A stretch of DNA of 57,391 nucleotides from Serratia sp. M24T3 (GTDB lineage Bacteria; Pseudomonadota; Gammaproteobacteria; Enterobacterales; Enterobacteriaceae). The stretch covers positions 1-57,391 of the forward strand of contig NZ_AJHJ01000029.1 of assembly GCF_000257645.1 (NCBI RefSeq), written 5' to 3'. The position numbers were made by a program, and so were the translations under genes. Under the pieces are notes generated by a model that had not been told where the DNA came from, ran no database searches, and worked only from the letters and a program-made list of their open reading frames with translations. Positions 26,482 to 36,538 of this stretch are shown piece after piece (position 1 is the stretch's first letter; each line of letters begins with the position of its first letter).

Positions 26482-27571
26482 ATCTGTAAATCCATTGACC
26501 GAATCCAGCGCGTCACTTCGTCGCTTCGTCTCCAGACTGAGTGCGGCCAGTTCCTTGTGGGTGACTCTCAGCGCCTTTATCGGATCGGCAATCCTTGGGC
26601 TTGGGCTGATCTCAGCGATGGGCGTGCCGCTGCATTCCGCCGTGAGCGTGGCCTGGGAAGGCGCGTTTGGCAATATCCGTGCGCTCTCAGATACCCTGGT
26701 CTTTATGACGCCGCGCCTGCTGGTAGCGCTTGGTGCACTGGTCGCCATTCGCGGCGGCATGTTCAATCTGGGTGGCGAAGGTCAGCTGCAAATGGGCGCG
26801 ATTGGGGCGATGTTGCCTTTCCTCGCCTTTGGCGATATTGGCCCTGCCCTGCTGCCGCTTGCCATCCTCAGTGGCGCGCTTTGCGGTGCGATTTGGGGGT
26901 TGATTCCCGCCGTGCTGAAAGTCTGGCGTGGCATCGATGAAATCATCGTGACGCTGATGATGAATTTCATTGCCATTTATACCCTCAAATACCTGGTGCA
27001 AGGGCCGATGCGCCCGGCTAACTCCAACTTTAATATGTCTGCTCAGTTACCCGCTGATGGCGTTTTCGAACAGGTGATTGCAGGAACCCGTCTGCACTCT
27101 GGCGTATTCCTCGCGTTGCTGATTGCGCTCGCCGTCTGGGTATTGCTGAAACACACCGCTTTCGGACTAAAACTTCGTGCCAGTGGTCAGAGTCCGCGCT
27201 TTGTCCAATTCCAGGGCCAGTCCGCCGAAAAAAACGTGATTTCCAGCATGGCGATCTCAGGCGCTATCAGCGGGCTCGCTGGTGCCTTTGAAGTCCTTGG
27301 CGTGCAATACCGGCTGATTGATGGCTTCTCTTCCGGGCTGGGTTTTGAAGGGTTGGCGGTCTCTTTCCTGGCTGGTCTTGAACCCTTCGGCGCAATCATT
27401 GTTTCGCTCTATTTTGGCGCGATTAACAGTGCGGCTCTGGCCTTACAAAGTACTTTTTCGATTCCTGCGGCATTAGCCGATGTGCTTGGCGGAATGCCGA
27501 TTATTTTCCTGGCGATGATCAGTGGCGTAATGTTGGTTAAAGGGAGGCCGGTATGGAATTCGACGCTGTAA
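26474..27571 (+). CDS. Nucleoside-type ABC importer permease 1 (YufP/NupP-like)
   Basis: A 365-residue inner-membrane permease of the BPD_transp_2 family. It has about nine or ten hydrophobic segments. The motif RGGMFNLGGEGQLQMGAIGA near residue 94 is the family hallmark. The cytoplasmic loop LKLRASGQSPRFVQFQGQS is the likely ATPase contact. It overlaps the ATPase gene by 8 bp and the next permease gene by 19 bp, so the three form one translational unit. Confidence 0.93.
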   Translation: MSESVNPLTESSASLRRFVSRLSAASSLWVTLSAFIGSAILGLGLISAMGVPLHSAVSVAWEGAFGNIRALSDTLVFMTPRLLVALGALVAIRGGMFNLGGEGQLQMGAIGAMLPFLAFGDIGPALLPLAILSGALCGAIWGLIPAVLKVWRGIDEIIVTLMMNFIAIYTLKYLVQGPMRPANSNFNMSAQLPADGVFEQVIAGTRLHSGVFLALLIALAVWVLLKHTAFGLKLRASGQSPRFVQFQGQSAEKNVISSMAISGAISGLAGAFEVLGVQYRLIDGFSSGLGFEGLAVSFLAGLEPFGAIIVSLYFGAINSAALALQSTFSIPAALADVLGGMPIIFLAMISGVMLVKGRPVWNSTL

Positions 27572-28494
27572 CTCTGGCTCTGTTTTTTGCCGGTGGGCTG
27601 AGGCTCTGCGTGCCGGTGATGCTGGCCGCGCTGGGCGAAACCGTTTCAGAACGGGCAGGTGTGTTCACCATCGGCCTTGAAGGCCTGATGCTGTTTGGTG
27701 CTTCGGCGTCTGCTCTGGGGCTGGCGGCAACCGGTTCCCCAGTGCTGGCACTGTTCGCTGGTATGGCGGGGGGTTTGCTTGCTGCGGCAGTCCTTGCCTT
27801 GGGAACCGTTCTTGCCCGTGCGAACCAGATCGTGATGGGCATTGGCTTCAATTTGTTCTCAATCGGCGCTACATCGCTGATTCGACAAATCTGGCTGACC
27901 GGTGCGCCTGCAAGCGGTTCTATGCGTTCTGTCTCGATGTTAAAAGTGCCCTGGCTGTCGGATCTTCCGGTAGTTGGCCGCGCCCTTTTCTCGCAAAGCC
28001 CAGTGTTCTATCTGGCTGTGCTGGTCGCCATCGCGCTGTGGGTACTGTTCCGCTTCACCCGCCCTGGACTGCTGCTGCGTGCGGTTGGCGAGAATGCTTT
28101 ATCAACTGATGCCGCTGGACATTCAGTCTTACGCCTTCGCTTCAGTGCAACGCTATTCACCGGTCTGATGGCGGGACTGGGCGGAGCCTATTTGTGCATC
28201 ATCGCCTCGGGCGGGATCTTCGTCGACGATATGACCGCTGGTCGCGGCTATCTGGCCATCGCCATCACTATCTTTGCGCGCTGGAAGCCGTTGCGGGTGC
28301 TCATCGTAGCGGTGGTTCTCGGCTTGCTCGAAGCCTTGCAGTTCCAGGGACAGTATCTGGGCATTGATATTGCGCCTTCGTTGTTAATGGCGATGCCGTT
28401 TGTCGTCGCGCTTATTGCCTGGATCATGATGGGCCGTGCGGGCGCAGCACCAGGAGATTTAGGCCGTCCTTTCCTCCGGGGCTCAGGGCGTTAA
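27553..28494 (+). CDS. Nucleoside-type ABC importer permease 2 (YufQ/NupQ-like)
   Basis: A 313-residue permease, the partner of the preceding one. It has the shorter family motif RAGVFTIGLEGLMLFGASAS near residue 35, the loop LLLRAVGENALSTDAAGHSV and a conserved GGIFVDDMTAGRGYLAIAIT segment. The ATG at 27553 follows AGGGAGG at a good distance. It completes a four-part importer. No specificity residues can be read from the permease alone. Confidence 0.93.
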   Translation: MEFDAVTLALFFAGGLRLCVPVMLAALGETVSERAGVFTIGLEGLMLFGASASALGLAATGSPVLALFAGMAGGLLAAAVLALGTVLARANQIVMGIGFNLFSIGATSLIRQIWLTGAPASGSMRSVSMLKVPWLSDLPVVGRALFSQSPVFYLAVLVAIALWVLFRFTRPGLLLRAVGENALSTDAAGHSVLRLRFSATLFTGLMAGLGGAYLCIIASGGIFVDDMTAGRGYLAIAITIFARWKPLRVLIVAVVLGLLEALQFQGQYLGIDIAPSLLMAMPFVVALIAWIMMGRAGAAPGDLGRPFLRGSGR

Positions 28495-28536
28495 TCAATT
28501 AATCACCGTGGGCGGAAGCCCCAACAGGAGTCAGAG

Positions 28537-28938
28537 ATGAATCAGGCAATCAACCCAGAAGGTTGGATCATAGGCAAAACCGCTACCGGCCTCAATCACC
28601 TTAACTGGGGGGTGAAGTCAGGTAACCATGTTTCCGTCGCGGGTATGCTTTCTACCAATCCCATCGATGGCAGCATTGTGGGCGAAGGCGATATTGAAGT
28701 TCAGACTCGCCGGGTACTGGAAAGCATCAAAGTGGTGTTAGAGTCTGCTGGTAGCAGCATGGATCATGTGGTGATGAATCAGATCTTCCTGCGCAATCTG
28801 GGTGACTACCATAAATTCAACGAGCTTTACGTGACCTACTTCCCGACCATTTTGCCTGCCCGTTTTTGTGTGAAGCTGGAAATGGTCAGGCCTGAGTTTC
28901 TCGTTGAGATCGCCACTACAGCCATCATCCCAGCCTGA
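28537..28938 (+). CDS. RidA-family protein, RutC-like
   Basis: A 133-residue RidA/YjgF/UK114 protein. It keeps the archetypal arginine in PARFCVKLEMV and the glutamate in FLVEIATTA, which in RidA and RutC hydrolyse or protonate enamine/imine intermediates such as 3-aminoacrylate. In a Rut-like pathway it would turn the aminoacrylate-type product into an aldehyde plus ammonia. The gene lies 42 bp after the permease genes. The family also has functions in reactive-enamine detoxification, so the pathway role rests on context. Confidence 0.9.
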   Translation: MNQAINPEGWIIGKTATGLNHLNWGVKSGNHVSVAGMLSTNPIDGSIVGEGDIEVQTRRVLESIKVVLESAGSSMDHVVMNQIFLRNLGDYHKFNELYVTYFPTILPARFCVKLEMVRPEFLVEIATTAIIPA

Positions 28939-29004
28939 CGGCATGGGCCGTTAGCGGAGCGGGTATCTTCCTGCTCCGCAACAGCAACTCAAAGGACGTG
29001 CCAG

Positions 29005-30012
29005 ATGCAATACCGTTATATGGGTCGAAGTGGGCTAAAAGTGTCAGAGATTTGTCTTGGCACCATGATGTTCGGTGGTGTTACCGACGAGACCACTTCG
29101 CGTCAGATTATCGCTGCAGCACGTGACCACGGAGTCAATTTTATTGATACCGCCGACGTGTACAACAAAGGCGAGTCAGAGCGCGTGGTTGGCCGGGCAA
29201 TTGCCGCAGAACGCGACCGCTGGGTACTGGCGACAAAAGCCGGTAATCCAATGGGAGAAGGCCCTAACCAGAGCGGCATGTCGCGCAAATGGATCCGGGA
29301 AGCCGCCCACGCTTCACTCACCCGGCTGGGTACGGATTACATCGATATCCTGTATATGCACAAAGCGGATTTCAATGCTCCGCTGGATGAAATGGTGCTG
29401 GCCTTCGCCGATTTAATCCGTGAAGGAAAAATTGGCTATTTCGCCGTGTCCAATTTCAAAGCCTGGCGCTTGGCCGAAACGGTTCGTCTGGCGCGTGAAG
29501 CAGGCATCGCCGGGCCGGTTGCAACGCAACCCCTTTACAACCTGGCGAATCGCGAAGCGGAAGTTGAAATCCTGCCTTCTGCGGCTTACTTCGGCACTGG
29601 CACCGTCTGTTATAGTCCGCTGGCACGCGGCATTCTCACTGGTAAGTATCGACAGGACCAGGCACCCGATGCTGGCAGCCGCGCCGGACGAGGCGATCCA
29701 CGGATGCTGCAAGCCGAATGGAGACCGGAGTCCCTTCAGGTCGCGAGCGACCTGGCGGCGTATGCCGGACAGACCGGACGTAAACCGGCTCATCTTGCCC
29801 AGATGTGGGTAATGCGTAACAGCCTGGTGACCAGCACGCTGTTGGGCCCGAGAACATTTGAACAATGGCAGGATGGTCTTGCCGCGCTGGCTTGCGACTG
29901 GACAGTTGAGGATGAAGCCTTTTGTGATCAGCTCGTCTCGCCAGGTAAAGGCTCCAGTCTCGGTCCGGTTGATACCCATCATCCCATTGAAGGTCGTGTC
30001 ACTCGTTGGTGA
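29005..30012 (+). CDS. Aldo/keto reductase
   Basis: A 335-residue aldo/keto reductase with a visible tetrad: Asp and Tyr in FIDTADVYNKGESE, Lys in WVLATKAG and His in DILYMHKADF. The NADPH-binding end includes SPLARGILTGKY and LLGPRTFEQW. In E. coli the RutE reductase handles malonic semialdehyde; no RutE homologue is present here and this enzyme is the natural stand-in for reducing or oxidising the pathway's aldehyde. It lies between the RutC-like and RutF-like genes. Confidence 0.9.
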   Translation: MQYRYMGRSGLKVSEICLGTMMFGGVTDETTSRQIIAAARDHGVNFIDTADVYNKGESERVVGRAIAAERDRWVLATKAGNPMGEGPNQSGMSRKWIREAAHASLTRLGTDYIDILYMHKADFNAPLDEMVLAFADLIREGKIGYFAVSNFKAWRLAETVRLAREAGIAGPVATQPLYNLANREAEVEILPSAAYFGTGTVCYSPLARGILTGKYRQDQAPDAGSRAGRGDPRMLQAEWRPESLQVASDLAAYAGQTGRKPAHLAQMWVMRNSLVTSTLLGPRTFEQWQDGLAALACDWTVEDEAFCDQLVSPGKGSSLGPVDTHHPIEGRVTRW

Positions 30013-30063
30013 TCCGTAGAACATTTTATGACAAGTAACCGTCACCACTTTAAAGGTTCGTCC

Positions 30064-30621
30064 ATGACAGATTCCAGAAGTGCCACTGGCAGCAAGATCC
30101 CCTCAGTTGCTGATGCCACAAGCCATGTAGCCGATGCTTATCGTGGCGGGATGCGCCTGCTGCCAGCAGGTGTATGCCTGATCACCACCCGTCACAACAA
30201 TGAGCACAATGGTATGATTGCCACCGCCGTCACCTCGGTCAGTGCCGAGCCGCCAACGTTACTGGTGTGCGTAAACCGTCATGCCTCGATGTTCGGGATG
30301 ATTCAGGAGACAGGCAACTTCTGCGTGAATGTGCTGTCTAAAGAGGCCGTTTCACTGGTGAATGTTTTCAGCAACTCCAGCCGTCGGGCGGAGCGCTTTC
30401 AGACTGGCGACTGGACCGTTTCAGACCAGGGTTACCCAATCTGTGCCGAAGCCCTGGTGTCGTTTGAATGCCGGCTGGCGAAGATTGTCGACTGGCACAC
30501 CCACGGTATTTTCCTCGGCGAAGTGACCCGCGTTATCCATCCTCGTGCCGATGCCGCGCCGCTGCTGTATATGGATCGCCGATTCCACCACCTTAACGAG
30601 TTGGTAGTCACTGAAGTTTGA
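30064..30621 (+). CDS. RutF-like flavin reductase
   Basis: A protein of 185 residues from the ATG at 30064 (AAAGG upstream); an earlier ATG at 30028 is possible. It is a flavin reductase of the split-barrel HpaC/RutF type: FRGGMRLLPAGVCLITTRH-like start, ATAVTSVSAEPPTLLVCVNR for FMN contact, GNFCVNVLSKEA and the C-terminal GEVTRVIHPRADAAPLLYMD. It should reduce FMN with NADH for the RutA-like monooxygenase. It is the last plus-strand gene of the operon. Confidence 0.92.
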   Translation: MTDSRSATGSKIPSVADATSHVADAYRGGMRLLPAGVCLITTRHNNEHNGMIATAVTSVSAEPPTLLVCVNRHASMFGMIQETGNFCVNVLSKEAVSLVNVFSNSSRRAERFQTGDWTVSDQGYPICAEALVSFECRLAKIVDWHTHGIFLGEVTRVIHPRADAAPLLYMDRRFHHLNELVVTEV

Positions 30622-30708
30622 TTGTTCTGGCTGGGTGACCGTAAGAAGATGCGGTCACCTGTTTAGAACGTTATTCGCTAAGGCGGGGGAGTTTTCAGCG
30701 GATGTTAT

Positions 30709-31095
30709 TCAGAATGGCAGCATAATAATCAGATCAATTTCCAGCATCAGTTCGGGTTCAGCAAGTGCAGACACCTGAAACAACGTGCTGGCGGGTAATT
30801 CCAGTCCGGCAAAGAAGCGCTCACGCACCGGATGAATTTCTGGCACCAAAGCCAGATCGGTCACATAGGTCGTTGTTCTGACAATTGTATCCCGACTGAC
30901 ACCCAACCCCGCCAGCAACCTGTCGATGTTGGCATAAACCTGCTCAACCTGTTGCTGCATATCGCCAATCCCAACGACATGCCCGTCCTGATCCCAGGCT
31001 ACCTGCCCGGTAGGAAAGACCGGTGTGCCGGGCCGTATTTTAATGTGGTTGTAGTAACTTCTGGTTTTCAACCCTTCAGGATTCATGACAGTCAT
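30709..31095 (-). CDS. Second RidA-family protein, lacking the catalytic arginine
   Basis: From the ATG at 31095 (GAGGA upstream) the protein has 128 residues; longer upstream readings are not supported. It is a RidA-family trimer-type protein with PVFPTGQVAWDQDG and VRTTTYVTDLALVPE. Where archetypal RidA has Arg (the ARFCV of the other copy) it has Ser-Thr (LPASTLFQVSAL), as in the Rid4 to Rid7 groups that lack imine deaminase activity. It is convergent with the RutF-like gene and so has its own promoter. Some relatives occur with flavin monooxygenases in heterocycle breakdown. Confidence 0.88.
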   Translation of the reverse strand: MTVMNPEGLKTRSYYNHIKIRPGTPVFPTGQVAWDQDGHVVGIGDMQQQVEQVYANIDRLLAGLGVSRDTIVRTTTYVTDLALVPEIHPVRERFFAGLELPASTLFQVSALAEPELMLEIDLIIMLPF

Positions 31096-31309
31096 AGCGA
31101 TCCTCAATGCAGGAAAGAGCACAAATATTAGCAGGTTGAAAACGGTTCCCGCAGACACATTTCGTCTACGCGGCGTTGCTGGTATGGCAACGCCTGCAAA
31201 ACGTTGAGCCTCTTTTTCTGCCGACGCTACCTTGCCCGCTACCGCCATCCGTGCCGATAAGGGGCTGGCAGAATGGGGGAACCTGAACGAGAAAAGGCCG
31301 CCAAATGGC

Positions 31310-32676
31310 TAACACCGATCGGTTAAGCAAAATGATCAGTTGAACGATCCGGCAGGTGTATCACAATAAGCCTCATCATTTTCTGATGGGGTTTTTTCTA
31401 TGCTTTCTACCTGGCTTGACGAGACTCAAACTTGGGCTGAACCCGACTCTCTTTCCTCTTTTCAGCGTGCTATCCCTCTGGAGTGGATCTCTCAAGTCCT
31501 TCACTCCACAGATAAAGCCAGTAATAAGAAAGCTTAAATTTCCTGCTGAACTCGTCGTCTGGTTAATTATCGGTATGGGACTTTACCGTGATCGGCCCAT
31601 CACGGATGTCGTGACAAAACTCGATCTGGTTCTGGGCGACACGCTGGCAGCCAGCTCCATTGCTCAGGCCCGCCAGCGGCTCAGTGATGCACCGCTTGAG
31701 GCATTATTTAACTTGACTGCACATCACTGGACGCAGCAGGAAGACAAAGATGATCTGTGGTGCGGACTACGGTTGTTTGCCGTGGATGGCACACTTTTTC
31801 GCACGCCCGACACACTGGAGGTGGCTGAGCATTTTGAATATATAAAGCATCGCCCGGACAGGCATACCGAATAACCGATGGTCCGGCTGTGCGCGTTGAT
31901 GTCATTGCGCAGCAGGTTAATCCACGATGTTAAGTTCGGCCCGGCCAATAGGGGAGAAGTCAGTTATGCGAAGCGGCTATCCCCGCAACCCTGCAGCCTG
32001 GCACTGTTTGACCGTTGTTATTTATCAGCAGAATTACTGATTAACTGGCAGCGGGAGCAGCCTGAAGCACACTGGTTAGTGCCTGTGAAAGGGAATACAA
32101 AATATCGAATAGTTAAAACGTTCAGCGAAGGCGATCATCTGGTGGAAATGCAGGTGTCATCCCATGCCCGTAAACAGGATAACGGGCTGCCGGAGGTCTG
32201 GCAGGCAAGGCTGATAGAATGTGACGAGGGCAGTGATTACAAAGGATTTATCACGTCGCTGACGGAGGTGGAGCGTTATCCTGCGGCGTCGTTGCGATAT
32301 GTCTATCAGGAGCGCTGTGGTATAGAAAACGGCTACGGTGAACTAAAACAGTTCCAGTTGAATACGGCGACTTTACTGCGAAGCCAGAAGGTAACCGGGA
32401 TTTACCAGGAAGTGTGGGGTCTGCTGACCGCGTATAACCTGATAAGGCTGGAAATGAGCCAGATAGCCAAAGAAGCGAAAGTCTCACCGTTACGGATAAT
32501 CTTCGTGATGGCCATGCGACTGATAAGAGATGAGTTAATCTGGTGTTCACTTGGAAAGCCGGGAACGATCCCAACAAAGCTGCGAAAAATGCGTGAAGAT
32601 GTGAAGCAGTTCATCCTGCCGGAAAAAAGAAAACGGCCCAAAGAAAGGACCGTTCGCATATCAAAAACCCAGTATC
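31310..32676 (+). mobile_element. IS4-family element, degenerate
   Basis: An IS4-like left end (aacaccgatcggttaagc from about 31310) precedes a transposase that is broken twice. The right end is not visible: the reading frame runs into the Tn3-type terminal repeat at 32677, so the transposon abuts or replaced the IS4 terminus. The approximate left boundary is judged from similarity to IS4-type ends. Confidence 0.7.
31400..32676 (+). pseudogene. IS4-family transposase, frameshift plus in-frame ochre
   Basis: The natural start appears to be the ATG at 31400 (MLSTWLDETQTWAEPDSLSS), which loses frame near 31515-31535; the continuing frame reads KFPAELVVWLIIGMGLYRDR and LFAVDGTLFRTPDT with the first catalytic Asp. 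After DRHTE a TAA at 31872-31874 interrupts, and the same frame continues PMVRLCALMSLRSRLIHDV, so a Tyr codon probably became a stop. Later parts include SLALFDRCYLSAELL and YQERCGIENGYGELKQ with the YREK-like glutamate region. It is inactive unless restored. Confidence 0.88.
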
Positions 32677-32709
32677 GGGGTCTGACGCTCAGTGGAACAA
32701 AAACTCACG

Positions 32710-35700
32710 TTAAGCAACGTTTTCTACCTCTGACGCCTCTTTTAATGGTCTCAGATGTCCTTTGGTCACCAGTTCTGCCAGCGTGAAGGAATAATGGCCG
32801 AGCATATTGATATGTCCGTGGCAAAGCGGGGATAGGCGTGCGATATCTTCATCATTCAGTATTTCACCCTGCGCCCGAAGATGATCCAGGGCTGCCTGCA
32901 TATAAATAGTGTTCCATAATACGACGGCGTTAGTGACCAGCCCCAGTGCTCCCAACTGATCTTCCTGACCGTCGGTATATCGTTTTCTTATCTCACCTTT
33001 TTGACCGTGACAGATGGCTCTGGCAACTGCATGGCGGCTTTCTCCCCGATTAAGCTGGGTCAGAATGCGCCGGCGATAATCTTCATCATCATTATAATTA
33101 AGCAGATATAGCGTTTTGTTGATGCGCCCCACTTCAATGATTGCCTGAGTCAGTCCGGAGGGCCGTTCACTTTTCAGCAATGAACGGACCAGCACTGAAG
33201 CCTGTACTTTGCCCAGCTTCAGGGAGCCTGCGGTCCGGATCATTTCGGCCCACTGAAGGACTATTTTTCGGGGATCTGATTGCCCTCTGGCAATATCATT
33301 CAGCACGCCATAGTCGGCATCATGGTCCATTCGCCAGAAAACCGAAGCACCGGCATCAGCCAAGCGCGGAGAAAACTGGTATCCCAGCAGCCAGAAAAGG
33401 CCAAAGACAAGATCGCTGGCACCTGCTGTATCGGTCATAATTTCGGTTGGATTCAGCCCGGTCTCCTGTTCCAGAAGGCCTTCCAGCACAAAGATAGAGT
33501 CCCTCAGCGTCCCCGGTATAACGATGCCATGAAAGCCGGAATACTGATCGGACACAAAGTTGTACCAGGTGATCCCTCTGTTATTACCAAAGTATTTGCG
33601 GTTCGGTCCGGCATTGATTGTTCTGACTGGCGTAACAAAGCGCATTCCATCTGCAGATGCCACTTCTCCTCCACCCCATATCTGTGCCAGCGGTAGCGTT
33701 GCCTGAAAATCAACCAGTCTGGCATTAGCGCTGGTGATAGTTTCAGCCCGCAGATAGTTCGCTTTTGTCCAGTTCAGCCGATGTCGGGTCAGTGCAGGAA
33801 CATTTGATCTGATCAGTGGTTCCAGACCGATATTGCAGGCTTCAGCCATCAGCACGGCGCTGATGCTGACGGGCAGATCATCAACTCTGGCACTGGCTTC
33901 ACTGGCGTGGAAAAACTCATCAGCAAATCGGGTATGGGCGTTAATTTCGAGCAGCAACTCCGTTAAATCCACCGGAGGGAGCAGATCACTGACCATTTTG
34001 CTCAATCGTTTCAGACTGTCCGGCTCATCAAGACTGGCGAGGGGAGAAATTGTCAACCGGGCCTTCGGGCCAGAAACATCGAGTTCGACAGCCTCATTTT
34101 CGCCAAGACGTGCAGCAACCTGTCTGTAACGACTATCAAGCTGATGACCCAGAGATTTTATTGCTTCCTGCGGGTCTGTCGGGTGCCCCAGAGAACGATA
34201 AACCTTAATCCGGTTTGCCTGCCAGTCAGCACCCTGTAGTAATCTTGCACGGGGATCTCCCCACCGGTTACTGCCGGTAACGTAGACATCCCTCCGTCTC
34301 AGACTATCCTGCAGTTTACTGAGAAAGCAGAGCGTGTATCCCCTGCGGGTGATATGTTTTTCCTTGTTAATCACCAGCCGTTTCCATGACCGGTTGATGA
34401 TTTCCGTTGGTGCGTCGTCAAAAAACTGCCGTCGTGAGCTGAACTCCCGGCTGAGGTAGTCACAGGCATTCAGAGTGGTAATCCCGGCAGGTGCGGATGA
34501 AAATTTAACGGTATTCAGCAGATGGGGCAGGAAACGACGAACGCGCCCGTACTGCTCCACCATTTCGTCATGAAAATTATCGTCTGAGGGCCGGGCAATT
34601 TCACGGACAAGCGTGATGATTTCAGCCAGCTTTTGCCTGGGGATGTAGCTGAACACCTCAGCACGAATCGATTCGTCCGGTGTTTCTTCTTTCAGCAGGT
34701 ACGAACATGCGCTGGCGAGCGCCAATGCAGATTTATCCAGATCCTTCAGTGAGCGGAGCCGTTTTTTCTGCCCAATCTTTCTGGCGTCACGGATGATAAC
34801 GGCCAGCATGGCGTCCAGAACGTCCAGTGCATCATCCAGCGCCAGCGTTTCCCATGCAAGGACAAAGGCAACCAGAACCGCCATCCTTTTCTGCGGTGAC
34901 ATCCTAGCAATATTGAACACCGAAGTCATACCAGCATAACGTGCGAGATTTTTCAGGCGCACAGCCGGGAGTGTACTCAGGTTGTCAGCATGCAGGCCAA
35001 AATCGTTCAGAGTTTTCCAGCGTTCAATTGCTTCATTAAACGCCGGACTACTGATGGTCACAGGGCCTTTTTTCAGTGATTCCAGTAAAGACAGGCGGTT
35101 GCAACCAGTTGGCCCCAGCAGCATCTCCAGCTGTGAACGCTGTTCGGCTGACGGTATCAGTGCCAGTTTGTTCCACAGGCGCAACGTCGCCTTTTCCCTT
35201 ACCTCTGAAATCAACCGGGTCAGCGTGGTGGCTCCGGGGAGAATAATACGATGTTGCATAAGCCACCCTGTCGCCAGATCGAAAAGCAGACCAGGACGTT
35301 CGTTGCTTATCCAGCTCCGGGTATATAAAAGACGGGTAAGGCGAAATGTCCAGGGCCAGGCAAATTCACGATACTGATAGTGCTGACGTATCAGTGCTGC
35401 ATGCTCACGGCGGGTATTTTCCCTCTGACCGTATTCTGCAAGAACGGTGATATCACGAATCCCGAGCTGTCTGGCGGTAAAATGCCGGACGCCGGAAGGA
35501 ATATGATTCATGTCAGTAAGAAAAGTGCCCAGAAAACGCACGCACCCGATTTGCAGGGCAATACCAAGCCGATTGTGATCACCCCGGCTTTTCCCGATTA
35601 ATTCTTTATCCGCTTCATCAAGATGAAAATAACGCGCCAGCTGAAGTTCATCTGGTTCGCCGGTGAATCTGCCATAACTCTCAGCCTGCTCAGTGGTCAA

Positions 35701-35715
35701 AAAATCAACGGGCAT
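32710..35715 (-). CDS. tnpA: Tn3-family transposase TnpA
   Basis: A 1001-residue transposase, apparently intact and, from memory, nearly identical to the Tn3/Tn2 enzyme over its whole length (start MPVDFLTTEQAESYGRFTGE, end near EASEVENVA). The C-terminal DDE domain includes EIMTDTAGASDLVFGLFWLL, which holds one catalytic Asp. Its last codons lie within the left terminal repeat, as in Tn3. It is divergent from tnpR across the res region, where both are normally repressed by the resolvase. Confidence 0.97.
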   Translation of the reverse strand: MPVDFLTTEQAESYGRFTGEPDELQLARYFHLDEADKELIGKSRGDHNRLGIALQIGCVRFLGTFLTDMNHIPSGVRHFTARQLGIRDITVLAEYGQRENTRREHAALIRQHYQYREFAWPWTFRLTRLLYTRSWISNERPGLLFDLATGWLMQHRIILPGATTLTRLISEVREKATLRLWNKLALIPSAEQRSQLEMLLGPTGCNRLSLLESLKKGPVTISSPAFNEAIERWKTLNDFGLHADNLSTLPAVRLKNLARYAGMTSVFNIARMSPQKRMAVLVAFVLAWETLALDDALDVLDAMLAVIIRDARKIGQKKRLRSLKDLDKSALALASACSYLLKEETPDESIRAEVFSYIPRQKLAEIITLVREIARPSDDNFHDEMVEQYGRVRRFLPHLLNTVKFSSAPAGITTLNACDYLSREFSSRRQFFDDAPTEIINRSWKRLVINKEKHITRRGYTLCFLSKLQDSLRRRDVYVTGSNRWGDPRARLLQGADWQANRIKVYRSLGHPTDPQEAIKSLGHQLDSRYRQVAARLGENEAVELDVSGPKARLTISPLASLDEPDSLKRLSKMVSDLLPPVDLTELLLEINAHTRFADEFFHASEASARVDDLPVSISAVLMAEACNIGLEPLIRSNVPALTRHRLNWTKANYLRAETITSANARLVDFQATLPLAQIWGGGEVASADGMRFVTPVRTINAGPNRKYFGNNRGITWYNFVSDQYSGFHGIVIPGTLRDSIFVLEGLLEQETGLNPTEIMTDTAGASDLVFGLFWLLGYQFSPRLADAGASVFWRMDHDADYGVLNDIARGQSDPRKIVLQWAEMIRTAGSLKLGKVQASVLVRSLLKSERPSGLTQAIIEVGRINKTLYLLNYNDDEDYRRRILTQLNRGESRHAVARAICHGQKGEIRKRYTDGQEDQLGALGLVTNAVVLWNTIYMQAALDHLRAQGEILNDEDIARLSPLCHGHINMLGHYSFTLAELVTKGHLRPLKEASEVENVA

Positions 35716-36435
<720 letters not shown>

Positions 36436-36538
36436 TGCTACCTGCATATCATTAACAATAAGTGGTTTCCAGACATCAATATCGTCTTTAAGGTATTGCG
36501 TCATAGAAAAATGAAATTTTAAACAGGGTAATTAGTCG

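Noticed and set aside
31878..32786. IS4 transposase reading that extends past 32677
   Set aside because: The last residues (GLTLSGTKTHVKQRF and on) are translated from the Tn3 terminal repeat and tnpA antisense, not from IS4.
33141..35601. Several plus-strand readings of 70-140 residues inside tnpA
   Set aside because: All lie antisense to a conserved transposase gene and have no start signals or motifs.
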